Source of the DNA: Caldifarciminota bacterium
GTDB taxonomy: Bacteria > Hydrothermota > Tepidihabitantia > Tepidihabitantales > Tepidihabitantaceae
NCBI GenBank assembly: GCA_903908785.1
Contig: CAIVTL010000129.1
Location: 1 to 6,295 of the forward strand
Direction of reading: 5' to 3'
DNA length: 6,295 nucleotides
Shown here: positions 1-6,266 of the stretch, piece by piece
How positions within the stretch are numbered: position 1 is the first letter of the stretch
Layout: the number at the start of each line of letters is the position of its first letter
The notes under the pieces: model-generated
What the model was told of the DNA's origin: nothing
Database searches by the model: none
The model's input: only the letters and a program-made list of their open reading frames with translations
Position numbers and translations under genes: made by a program

Positions 1-652
1 CCCGCTCATCATTCTCGATGGCCTGGTCCAGAGTCTGCCAGCGCGCGAGTATCTCCCTTGCCCGCTTGGGCCCGACTCCGGGCACGCCCGGTATGTTGTC
101 AACGTCATCGCCGCTCAGAGCCAACAGGTCCGGCACCAGTTCCGGCCCCACGCCCAGCTTCTCCTTTACGTCCTCCGGGCCGAACCGCTTCTCCTTCCAC
201 GGGTCGTACACGCTCACGCCGTCGCGGACAAGCTGGAGCATGTCCTTGTCCGAAGTCGCGATGGTCACTTCCAGCCCCCGGTGCTCGAACCTCCGCGCCA
301 GCGTCCCCAGCACGTCATCCGCCTCAACTCCCGAGACCTCGAAAGTGGCAATCCCCCACGCCCGCACCATCTCCTTCACAACCGGCATCTGCGGCGGCAG
401 CTCATCAGGCGTGGGCGGCCGCTGCATCTTGTACTCGCTGAACTTCTCATCCCGGAACGTCCGTCCCGGCGCGTCGTACACGACCGCGCAGTAATCCGGC
501 TTCAGGTCCTTGAGCAGCTTCTTCAAGCACTGGGCGAATCCGTACACTGCGGAGGTGTTGAACCCTTTGGAGTTCCGTAGCGGGGCGCGGATGAACGCGA
601 AGAAACTCCGGTAGATGACCGAATGGCCGTCAATCAGCAGCAGGCGCTTCAC
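1..652 (-). CDS. polA: DNA polymerase I, N-terminal 5'-3' exonuclease domain (partial, continues past left edge)
   Basis: Reading from a GTG at 652, 217 residues are visible without a stop. This is the FEN/5'-nuclease domain that removes RNA primers and flaps during lagging-strand synthesis and repair. Family motifs are in order: LLLIDGHSVIYRSFFAF at 4-20 (metal ligand D8), VYDAPGRTFR at 58-67 followed by YKMQR (D60, R67, K75, R78), GVEADD at 108-113, ATSDKD at 132-137 and GDDVDNIPGVPGVGPK at 181-196, the last covering metal-binding Asp residues and the helix-3-turn-helix DNA clamp. All expected acidic residues are present. The start is the GTG of a GTGA overlap with the stop of the upstream nucleotidylyltransferase gene. 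There is no clear Shine-Dalgarno, so translation is probably coupled. Whether the 3'-5' exonuclease and polymerase domains follow cannot be seen. A free-standing 5'-nuclease (about 250-300 residues) remains possible, but PolA is likelier given the close match. Confidence 0.9.
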   Translation of the reverse strand, partial: MKRLLLIDGHSVIYRSFFAFIRAPLRNSKGFNTSAVYGFAQCLKKLLKDLKPDYCAVVYDAPGRTFRDEKFSEYKMQRPPTPDELPPQMPVVKEMVRAWGIATFEVSGVEADDVLGTLARRFEHRGLEVTIATSDKDMLQLVRDGVSVYDPWKEKRFGPEDVKEKLGVGPELVPDLLALSGDDVDNIPGVPGVGPKRAREILARWQTLDQAIENDER

Positions 653-1383
653 AAACCCGACCGAAGCCGCAGCGCCCGGGCCAGCGCGCCGGCACGGGCA
701 TAGGCCTCAAACGAAGAACCGGCATCCTGCCACCAGCCCTTCAAGACGTCGTAGGACAGCCTCCCCTGCCGGATGTAGAGGTTGTTCACGTCGGTTATCT
801 CTAACTCCCCTCGGCCTGACGGCTTGAGCCTACGAATAACATCAAACACCCGCGCGTCGTACATATAGCAGCCGGTCACGGCCAACCGGCTCCGGGGCCG
901 CTTCGGCTTCTCGACCACGCGCACGACCTTACCGTCCTGCACGTCAGCCACGCCGAACCGCTCCGGGTCCTCGACTTCCTTCAGCAGAATCCGCGCGCCC
1001 CGTCCCTGCCGCTCGAACCGGCGCACGTAGGGCAACAGGTTCTCCTCGAACAGGTTGTCGCCGAGGATGGCGACCAACCGGTCTCCCTCGACGAAATCCT
1101 CAGCCAGTGCCAGCGCCGCCGCGATTCCGCCCGCGCCCTCTTGGTACGTGTAGTGGATGCGCTTAAGCCCGAACTCCCGGCCGTTCTCCAGCAGGCGCAG
1201 GAAGTCGCCGGCCGCATTCCCGCCGGTCACGAGCATTATCTCCCTGATGCCGGCCTGCACCAGCTTTTCAACCGGATAATAGACCATCGGCCGGTCATAG
1301 ACCGGCAACAAGTGCTTGTTGGTTATCTTAGTAAGCGGCAACAGCCGCGTGCCGAGCCCGCCGGCCAGGACCACGCCTTTCAT
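649..1383 (-). CDS. Sugar-phosphate nucleotidylyltransferase, short RmlA/SpsI type (glucose-1-phosphate thymidylyltransferase-like)
   Basis: A 244-residue cytoplasmic enzyme expected to join a sugar-1-phosphate to an NTP, releasing pyrophosphate, most likely dTTP plus glucose-1-phosphate to dTDP-glucose for dTDP-rhamnose or related deoxysugars. Visible motifs are LAGGLGTRL at 6-14 with the following PLT (nucleotide-binding loop, R13), K23 in NKHLLP, QEGAGGIA at 81-88, ILGDN at 106-110 (metal and base Asp109), VEKP at 157-160, GELEITDVN at 192-200 and WWQDAG at 217-222 (second metal Asp220). It lacks the roughly 45-residue C-terminal extension of classical 290-residue RmlA, so it belongs to the short form seen in SpsI-like proteins. 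The exact nucleotide and sugar cannot be fixed from sequence. The ATG lies only 7 nt after a -10 box, suggesting a leaderless message. It overlaps the downstream nuclease gene by 4 nt. The divergent methyltransferase-like gene may share a glycan role. Confidence 0.9.
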   Translation of the reverse strand: MKGVVLAGGLGTRLLPLTKITNKHLLPVYDRPMVYYPVEKLVQAGIREIMLVTGGNAAGDFLRLLENGREFGLKRIHYTYQEGAGGIAAALALAEDFVEGDRLVAILGDNLFEENLLPYVRRFERQGRGARILLKEVEDPERFGVADVQDGKVVRVVEKPKRPRSRLAVTGCYMYDARVFDVIRRLKPSGRGELEITDVNNLYIRQGRLSYDVLKGWWQDAGSSFEAYARAGALARALRLRSGL

Positions 1384-1390
1384 CGGCCTG

Positions 1391-1418
1391 AGTATAGCCC
1401 GGCACCTCCGACCGTCAA
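1391..1418 (-). promoter_or_regulatory. Sigma-70-type promoter of the nucleotidylyltransferase-polA unit
   Basis: On the minus strand a TTGACG box (1418-1413) and a TATACT box (1396-1391) are separated by 16 nt. They match the consensus at 5 of 6 bases each. The -10 box ends 7 nt before the ATG at 1383, so transcription should begin at or next to the start codon and the mRNA would have essentially no leader. No Shine-Dalgarno fits within those 7 nt (CAGGCCG). Confidence 0.7.
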
Positions 1419-1450
1419 GATAAGCCTGCGGGCATCGCGGGCCCTAGTCC

Positions 1451-1478
1451 TTGACAGCAACCGGCGGGACGCTATTCT
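1451..1478 (+). promoter_or_regulatory. Sigma-70-type promoter of the methyltransferase-like gene
   Basis: A perfect TTGACA (1451-1456) is followed after 16 nt by TATTCT (1473-1478), a 4 of 6 match to the -10 consensus. The predicted start near 1485 gives a leader of roughly 110 nt before the likely start codon at 1596/1599. It is arranged back to back with the minus-strand promoter at 1391-1418; the two -35 boxes are 32 nt apart, so one regulator could affect both units. No operator palindrome was seen between them. Confidence 0.55.
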
Positions 1479-1598
1479 ACCTGCCACCCGCGCGCCGGAC
1501 GTCGGGCCGCTGAGATGTGCAGGACACCGGACACCAGCGCGCGACCGTCCAGTGCTCGTGCGACAGCCGTAGGTATGGAACCGTTGAGAAAGGCAATG

Positions 1599-2516
1599 AT
1601 GACCAAGTCAGGCAGGCAGATTCGCAAGGCGTTTCGCCATCCGGGCAAGGCCTTCCGGTATGGGATACGGAAGGTCAAGCAGACGCTGTTCTGGGACCGC
1701 TACTACGAGACAGTCCGCGACCCGAAGGCCAAGGCGCGCGTCGACATGGGCCCGACAATCCAGGCCGACGTCGTGTGTGAACTGAAAGCCAACGGGTTCA
1801 ATGTGGTGGACTTCCACATCGACCTTCCTGACCTGCGCGATTACCTCGCCCGGGCCCGCTACGACAGCTACCCGGACTACTGCGGCACCGACATCGGACG
1901 GCTGCCGGAGAAGACCCTTGAGCACTACCTCGCCGCGAAGCTGCTCGATTTGTCGCGCGAGGACGTGTACATCGACGTTGCCACCTCGGACTCCCCGACG
2001 CCGGAGATATACCGCGAGCTCTATGGCTGCACGGTCTACCGGCAGGACCTCACCTACCCCCCCGGGGTCCACGGCAACAAGATTGGCGGGGACGCCGCCA
2101 ACATGCCGGTCGCGGACGGGTTCGCGACGAAGATGTCCATGCATTGTTCATTCGAGCACTTCGAGGGCGACTCCGACATGCGGTTCATCCGAGAGGTGGG
2201 ACGGGTACTGAAACCCGGTGGCAGACTGTGCATCGTGCCACTCTACCTGGACAACCGCTACATCGTCCAGACCGACCCTTGTGTCTACCCAAGAGGCAGC
2301 GTGCCGTTCGAGGACGACGCACTCCTGTGCTGCACCAAGGGCTGGGGACATCGGCACGGCCGTCACTATGACGTAGCCCACCTCAAGACTCGCATCGTGC
2401 CGAACCTCAACGGTCTGCATCCAACCATCTACGTGGTCGGCAACGAGAAGGCCGTCAGCCCGTCCTGCTACGTCAAGTTCATCGGTCTGTTCGAGAAGAG
2501 ACCGACAACCCCGTAG
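1599..2516 (+). CDS. SAM-methyltransferase-fold protein with degenerate SAM motif, possibly glycan-modifying
   Basis: A protein of about 305 residues. The C-terminal half has the class I methyltransferase layout: a beta strand VYIDVA at 123-128, GCTVYRQDL at 143-151, AANMPVADG at 166-174, MHCSFEHFEGDSD at 181-193 and VLKPGGRLCIVPLY at 203-216, the usual post-motif strand after LKPGG. The glycine-rich motif I (DxGxGxG) is replaced by DVATSDSPT, so SAM binding is uncertain. The N-terminus (1-45) is strongly basic with R/K-rich helices and no signal peptide, suggesting a cytoplasmic protein that may touch the membrane or a polyanion. The start is a choice: adjacent ATGs at 1596 and 1599 follow GAGAAAGG (1586-1593), and spacing favours 1599. 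ATGs at 1575 and 1515 extend the frame but lack a good ribosome site. Proteins of this look occur in polysaccharide clusters, and the divergent sugar nucleotidylyltransferase fits that. Substrate and activity are unknown. Confidence 0.75.
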   Translation: MTKSGRQIRKAFRHPGKAFRYGIRKVKQTLFWDRYYETVRDPKAKARVDMGPTIQADVVCELKANGFNVVDFHIDLPDLRDYLARARYDSYPDYCGTDIGRLPEKTLEHYLAAKLLDLSREDVYIDVATSDSPTPEIYRELYGCTVYRQDLTYPPGVHGNKIGGDAANMPVADGFATKMSMHCSFEHFEGDSDMRFIREVGRVLKPGGRLCIVPLYLDNRYIVQTDPCVYPRGSVPFEDDALLCCTKGWGHRHGRHYDVAHLKTRIVPNLNGLHPTIYVVGNEKAVSPSCYVKFIGLFEKRPTTP

Positions 2517-2606
2517 CCCGGTCGGACGGCCGCTGCGGGACTCGCGGAACCCCTGAGGACCCGCGCCGAGGATCCGAACAGCCCGAGCGGGCAGGGGCCG
2601 CACGTA

Positions 2607-2699
2607 TATCGGCACATGATTGTCGGGGGACAGAGTCAGACGACCCGTGATTTGGCCATGCGGTGCCTGGGGCGGATGAATGCGGGTTCGGAAGTTTGA
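2607..2699 (+). pseudogene. Relic of a paralogue of the secreted protein encoded at 4980-5933
   Basis: Translated in the frame of the ATG at 2616, this stretch reads Y-x-x-MIVGGQSQ then DLAMRCLGRMNAGSEV and a TGA at 2697-2699. The protein at 4980-5933 has Y145-x-x-MIVPGEDQ, a proline linker, then LAMRCLGRLNA at 165-175. Ten of eleven residues of the second block are identical and the first block is collinear. Nearly all base differences in the block are at synonymous third positions (cgg/cgc, ctg/ctt, ggg/ggc, cgg/cgt, aat/aac, gcg/gca), so the copies diverged while both were under protein constraint. There is no ribosome site before 2616 and neither the export signal nor the C-terminal half of the family is present, so it looks like a decayed fragment. 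The same frame is open from the methyltransferase stop (2516) to 2696, but the part before 2607 shows no resemblance I can see. Confidence 0.55.
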
Positions 2700-2723
2700 C
2701 ACCTGTGCCAACGGTGCTAGACT
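2696..2723 (+). promoter_or_regulatory. Sigma-70-type promoter of the LVIVD-protein operon
   Basis: A perfect TTGACA (2696-2701), a 16-nt spacer and TAGACT (2718-2723, 4 of 6). The -10 box ends 6 nt before the ATG at 2730, so the predicted transcript starts at or beside the start codon. The interval GATACC contains no Shine-Dalgarno. The -35 box overlaps the TGA that closes the paralogue relic. Confidence 0.65.
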
Positions 2724-2729
2724 GATACC

Positions 2730-4970
2730 ATGAGCAAGGCACTGAGCGGTCTTGTCCTGTTCGCGCTGGGGCAGTTAGCCGGCGCGGGCATGATGGACCA
2801 GATGCTAATTCGTGATTCGCTGGCGCGGGTACACCCACGACTGAGGAGTCGCTGGTTTAGCGAGAGAGGCATCAAGCCGCCCGGTTACTTTGAGCCAAGA
2901 GCGCCGGAGAGCGAGGGAATCCGGATGCTTGGGAAATGGGGCAGGGGGCCTTCATACGAAGTCACCGGCCGCGACTCGCTCGTGTTCCTGTCACTCGGCA
3001 GTGAAGAAGCAATCATCAACTTCGCCAATCCAGACAGCCCGACGGTGCTCTCCGAGCCTCAGGCGATGGGCCTGGTCTGCCAAGCTGCGGTCTGGGACTC
3101 CTTTCTCTACCTCGGGCTGAACACCGGCGCGGCAGGAATCGAGATATGGAACATCTCTGACCCGCGCAACCCGGTCTTCCGTAACCGCGTGCTTACCCGG
3201 CTGACTGACTTCTGCATCAAGGACAGCTTCGCCTACGTGACCCAGCGGAGCAGTTCGCCCTCCAACGACACGTTCAAGGTCTACAACCTGGCGCATCCAG
3301 ACAACCCGGAGCTTGTTGGGTTCTGCCGGGACAGCGGGCAGGCGGTCACGGTTTCCGGCAACACCGTCATCCTGGGCGACTGGTACAACCTCTTCGCCTT
3401 GGACGTGTCCGACCCTGCGAATCCGCGCCGTGTCGGCGAGTATCCCGGCTTCGCGCTGAACGTCGCGGCCAGAGGGAGCATCTGCTGCGCGGCCGTGAAC
3501 TGGAACACCGACGATGACCACTTCCGGTTCGAGGTACTCGACATCTCGAACCCGGCCTCAATTACACGGCTGGGCTACCTGGACAACATCGGCGGCTACG
3601 ACATCCATCTGGACCGGTCGTTGGCCTACGTCTCCGGGTACCAGAGCGGAGGTTTCGAGTTCGCTATCGTCAGCATAGCCGATAGCATACATCCATTGCT
3701 ACTCGGCGGCTGCGTCACACCCGGCTTCAATGATGGAGTGTGGGCCGATTCGGATCGCTCACTGGCATTCGTCGCGGACGATTGGGAAGGCCTGAAGGTC
3801 ATTGACACCCGGACTCCGAGTCAACCTGTCATCGACACAACGCTGCTCGCGGCCTGCACCGCGGAAGACATCTCCGTCACGGGTCATCTTGCCTGTATCG
3901 CCGAGTACATGGCCGGCCTCAAGTTGCTGGATGTCTCTAACCCCACTAGTCCGGTTGAACTCTCGGCGCTGGATACCGCCGGGCAGAGTCCGTTTTCGGA
4001 GGCGGTTGCGGCAAGCGATTCCTTCGCTTTCGTGGAGTGGTCACGTCCTACGTTTAGGTCAGTGAGCATCGGGGACCCGCTAAGGCCAAGCTTCGTGGGT
4101 GGTTGCTTGGTCGGCAATCCTGCCGACATCGTGCTCAGGGACACGTTTGCCTACACAGCGGGAGTGAGGCGTTTCCAGGTCATCAACGTCGCCCGGCCGC
4201 GTGAACCAGTGCTGGTGGGGAGCTGCACGCTGCCAGATGAGTCCGGCGGGATGTCCTTGCAGGACACGCTTGCGTTTGTCCCGAACGCGCCCACACAAGT
4301 TGTGAACATAGCAGACCCTGCGCATCCCACGGTAGTCGCGCAGATTGACCGCGATGCCTGGAACGTGTTCGTCCAGGATACGCTCGCATTCTTCGCCGGC
4401 GGCAACGGCCTGTTCATCTACAGCGTAGCCAACATCAACTCGCCGTACCTGATTGACTCATCCGCGTGGAGCTCAAACGTCTTCGATGTTGTCGTCTCTG
4501 ACTCGCTGGCCTACGTCTCATGCGAGGACGGCGTTCGGCTTCTCAGCGTTGCCGACCCGTCCAACCCGATACTGCTGGGATTTCTTTCTACGCCCTACGG
4601 CGCGTGGCGAGTAGGCTATGCCGCGCCTCATCTCTACGTTGCCTGCCAGGAGGCCGGCGTTTGTATCCTTGAAACGTTGCCGGTCGGGATAGCCGAGCCA
4701 GCATGGCCCGGCGCGCCGCCGTCTTCGTCCGACACTTACCTCAGACCGTCGTTGGTCAGAGGCTTTGCGTGGGTGAGCCAACGTCAGGGCGGTCCTGCCA
4801 CGCCCGTGGTCTATGACCACGCGGGTCGCGAGCAGGTACTGCCGCCCGGCTGCCAGACGCGCGAAGGCCGGTGGACTAGATTGGACATGCGGGGTCTGCC
4901 AACCGGCGTGTATTTCGTACGGTTCCCAGGCGATGCGGCGACCGAGGTGATGAAGATTGTCAAACTCTAG
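2730..4970 (+). CDS. Exported LVIVD-repeat beta-propeller protein with T9SS-like C-terminal sorting domain
   Basis: A 746-residue protein starting with a short signal peptide (K3, hydrophobic 5-19, probable cleavage near AGA/G at 17-20). The body, about 85-655, is built from repeats of some 40-45 residues, each holding a strand with the LVIVD-type signature (V/L-x-D/N-I/V-S/A-D/N-P-x-x-P). Thirteen clear copies are at about 93, 136, 182, 221, 266, 309, 354, 396, 441, 480, 522, 560 and 601, with a degenerate fourteenth near 640. Fourteen blades would suit two seven-bladed propellers. Residues 692-746 look like a type IX secretion C-terminal domain: VVYDHAGRE, RWTRLDMRGLPTGVYFVRF and terminal MKIVKL. 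The family is generally extracellular or surface-attached with no established enzymatic function, so a binding or structural role is inferred. The start follows directly on the promoter at 2696-2723. It forms an operon with the next gene, 9 nt downstream. Confidence 0.85.
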   Translation: MSKALSGLVLFALGQLAGAGMMDQMLIRDSLARVHPRLRSRWFSERGIKPPGYFEPRAPESEGIRMLGKWGRGPSYEVTGRDSLVFLSLGSEEAIINFANPDSPTVLSEPQAMGLVCQAAVWDSFLYLGLNTGAAGIEIWNISDPRNPVFRNRVLTRLTDFCIKDSFAYVTQRSSSPSNDTFKVYNLAHPDNPELVGFCRDSGQAVTVSGNTVILGDWYNLFALDVSDPANPRRVGEYPGFALNVAARGSICCAAVNWNTDDDHFRFEVLDISNPASITRLGYLDNIGGYDIHLDRSLAYVSGYQSGGFEFAIVSIADSIHPLLLGGCVTPGFNDGVWADSDRSLAFVADDWEGLKVIDTRTPSQPVIDTTLLAACTAEDISVTGHLACIAEYMAGLKLLDVSNPTSPVELSALDTAGQSPFSEAVAASDSFAFVEWSRPTFRSVSIGDPLRPSFVGGCLVGNPADIVLRDTFAYTAGVRRFQVINVARPREPVLVGSCTLPDESGGMSLQDTLAFVPNAPTQVVNIADPAHPTVVAQIDRDAWNVFVQDTLAFFAGGNGLFIYSVANINSPYLIDSSAWSSNVFDVVVSDSLAYVSCEDGVRLLSVADPSNPILLGFLSTPYGAWRVGYAAPHLYVACQEAGVCILETLPVGIAEPAWPGAPPSSSDTYLRPSLVRGFAWVSQRQGGPATPVVYDHAGREQVLPPGCQTREGRWTRLDMRGLPTGVYFVRFPGDAATEVMKIVKL

Positions 4971-4974
4971 GAGG
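4969..4974 (+). promoter_or_regulatory. Consensus Shine-Dalgarno AGGAGG overlapping the upstream stop codon
   Basis: AGGAGG begins inside the TAG stop (4968-4970) of the LVIVD gene and sits 5 nt before the ATG at 4980. It fixes that start and indicates reinitiation or coupled translation on one mRNA. It contrasts with the leaderless-looking first genes of both transcription units with a -10 next to the ATG. Confidence 0.85.
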
Positions 4975-4979
4975 AGAAC

Positions 4980-5933
4980 ATGATTGGCAGAACAACTCTG
5001 GCGCTCGGGGTGACCACGGCGCTGGTCTTCGGACTAACGTCCGTTATCCATGTGGAGCCGATCAAGGCGGCATGGTCCGGCTGGACTGCCAGCCAGCCTC
5101 CGGGAAACTACGTCAGTGAAGTCCTAACCCTGAACGTTGACTCGCTTGGGCCTCCGGGGTACTGTGAGCTGTTCGTCGGGGACCAACAGGGCAGCGGTGA
5201 CTACCAGCTCAGCGTGCGGTCGTATCCGGGAGGGCTCCTGGACTTAGCCACGGCCTCGGCGAGTCCGCCCGCTACCGGTCACCGCTGGCTGAAGTTCACG
5301 CTCGCGGTCGCTTACCCCGAGTCGCTGATCAAGGGCCGTCGCTATGAGTTCCACTGGTCAAGGGTAAACGGCTCACGGATTCAGTACTACTACAACTACT
5401 GTGCGACGAGGTACGACTCGATGATAGTGCCGGGAGAGGACCAGCCGCCGCCGCAGCCCGTCCGTCCGGCGCTGGCCATGCGCTGCCTTGGCCGTCTCAA
5501 CGCAATAGACTCGCTAGATTTCGGCGCGGGCGAACCCGACTGGTGGTCGTCGGATACAAGCTACCATGTCAACCCGGCTACGTTCACTGCCCGCGTCGAA
5601 TCGGCTAAGGTGCGAGACGTACGGCTTGACATCGACTGGCACTGCGTGCAGTTCACTGATTCGAATTCCTGGTACTTTGGGTTGCTCGACGCATCCTTGG
5701 GGGCTATTAAGAACTGCCCGGGGGGAAATGCGGGACACTTCCCCATATTTCTGAGCGATGTCAAGGTGCGGCATGACAGGATCGTCGGGCTGGTCGAGCG
5801 GATACTCGTTCTGCACAGGCAGGTGCCCGAAGCCAAAACCTCGCACGCGCTGGAATCCCTTGAGCGCACCATCGCCGCCACCGACAAACAGATTAGTCCA
5901 CGGACTGACCGAGGCAGCAGTCCGTATTGGTGA
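4980..5933 (+). CDS. Secreted protein of unknown function, two regions joined by a proline-rich linker
   Basis: A 317-residue protein I cannot assign to a named family. The N-terminus (R4, hydrophobic 6-23, possible cleavage near KAA at 29-31) is a signal peptide or anchor. Residues 34-147 are rich in alternating hydrophobic, aromatic and glycine positions with YYYNY at 136-140, consistent with a beta-sandwich that might bind a surface ligand. MIVPGEDQPPPQP at 148-160 is a linker. Residues 165-305 form a second region beginning LAMRCLGRLNAIDS, with DIDWHCVQF at 217-225, a tryptophan pair at 188-189 and a helical tail (about 267-304, LVERILVLH and HALESLERTI). Cysteines at 62, 141, 169, 222 and 246 could form disulphides outside the cytoplasm. 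It has no type IX-like tail, unlike its operon partner, which begins 2.2 kb upstream. A fragment of a paralogue lies at 2607-2699. Co-export with the propeller protein suggests a shared surface role; this is inference. Confidence 0.8.
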   Translation: MIGRTTLALGVTTALVFGLTSVIHVEPIKAAWSGWTASQPPGNYVSEVLTLNVDSLGPPGYCELFVGDQQGSGDYQLSVRSYPGGLLDLATASASPPATGHRWLKFTLAVAYPESLIKGRRYEFHWSRVNGSRIQYYYNYCATRYDSMIVPGEDQPPPQPVRPALAMRCLGRLNAIDSLDFGAGEPDWWSSDTSYHVNPATFTARVESAKVRDVRLDIDWHCVQFTDSNSWYFGLLDASLGAIKNCPGGNAGHFPIFLSDVKVRHDRIVGLVERILVLHRQVPEAKTSHALESLERTIAATDKQISPRTDRGSSPYW

Positions 5934-5956
5934 GGTCAACGCATGAAAATCGCCTC

Positions 5957-6172
5957 ATGAGCGGACAGAGCTCGGCGGTGCAGGACGACTTCCTCGCTGC
6001 GCACATTGCCAAGTTCATCGGTGATGTCGATGGCCGCAGCTACGGACCGCCGAAGTCGCTCGACGCCAGCAAGAACCCGTACGGTTCACGACGCGGTAGG
6101 ATCCCGGACTACGAAGTCCGGGCGACGGATCGTACGTGTATTCTCCTGCGCTATTTCGGGGGACAGGTTTAA
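5957..6172 (+). CDS. Possible small ORF of 71 codons, unknown
   Basis: MSGQSSAVQDDFLAAHIAKF begins an open frame ending in TAA at 6170-6172. By hand count about 45 of the first 57 codons end in G or C (near 79%), as expected for coding DNA here, but the tail is less biased. No family is recognisable and there is no signal peptide or membrane segment. The ATG overlaps the TGA of a five-codon mini-ORF (MKIAS, 5943-5960) that itself follows GGTGAGG (5929-5935), so coupled initiation is conceivable. The ORF has no ribosome site of its own. It could equally be the remnant of a larger gene. A TTG/GTG start at 5927/5930, overlapping the end of the upstream gene, would lengthen it by about ten residues. 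Codons near 6103-6122 coincide with a perfect hairpin, which argues against strong coding constraint there. Confidence 0.3.
   Translation: MSGQSSAVQDDFLAAHIAKFIGDVDGRSYGPPKSLDASKNPYGSRRGRIPDYEVRATDRTCILLRYFGGQV
6103..6122. repeat. Perfect 8-bp inverted repeat (hairpin)
   Basis: CCCGGACT and AGTCCGGG flank the loop ACGA. There is no following T-run, so it is not an intrinsic terminator of the usual kind. It lies within the doubtful small ORF and resembles the short GC-rich hairpins of REP-type elements, but a second copy is not present in this window. Confidence 0.5.
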
Positions 6173-6202
6173 TGTCAAGCCGTGCGTTAGCTGAGCTCCC
6201 CT

Positions 6203-6222
6203 GCGACCGGGTTGATGGTCGC
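6203..6222. repeat. 6-bp inverted repeat with 8-nt loop
   Basis: GCGACC and GGTCGC flank GGGTTGAT. It is in a stretch (6173-6295) where I see no gene. No T-tract follows. It may be a transcript-end structure or just a chance GC-rich stem. Confidence 0.3.
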
Positions 6223-6266
6223 GTCGGCCCGTTCTCGGCTGTCCCGTCTCTCTCGGCAGGCATGAC

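Noticed and set aside
1290..1306. 7-bp hairpin GCCGGTC-ATA-GACCGGC
   Set aside because: It lies inside the conserved coding region of the nucleotidylyltransferase (around residues 26-31) and is explained by codon choice.
1515..1598. N-terminal extension of the methyltransferase-like protein from the ATG at 1515 or 1575
   Set aside because: No suitable ribosome site before either codon; the extra residues are low-complexity and unlike a domain, whereas GAGAAAGG precedes 1596/1599.
1608..2144. Long minus-strand open frames opposite the methyltransferase-like and LVIVD genes
   Set aside because: They mirror the GC-rich third positions of the true genes and show no recognisable protein features.
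2581..2592. GCCCGAGCGGGC palindrome after the methyltransferase-like gene, considered as a terminator
   Set aside because: The stem is only 4 bp with a tetraloop and there is no T-tract after it.
2517..2606. Stop-codon readthrough extending the methyltransferase-like protein, since the frame stays open to 2696
   Set aside because: The protein ends naturally at 2516, and 60 open codons are not rare at this GC content; the relic in the same frame explains the last part.
2623..2633. The 11-mer TCGGGGGACAG occurs here and again at 6156-6166, hinting at a dispersed repeat
   Set aside because: About five 11-mer pairs are expected by chance in a window of this length, and the flanks do not extend the match convincingly.
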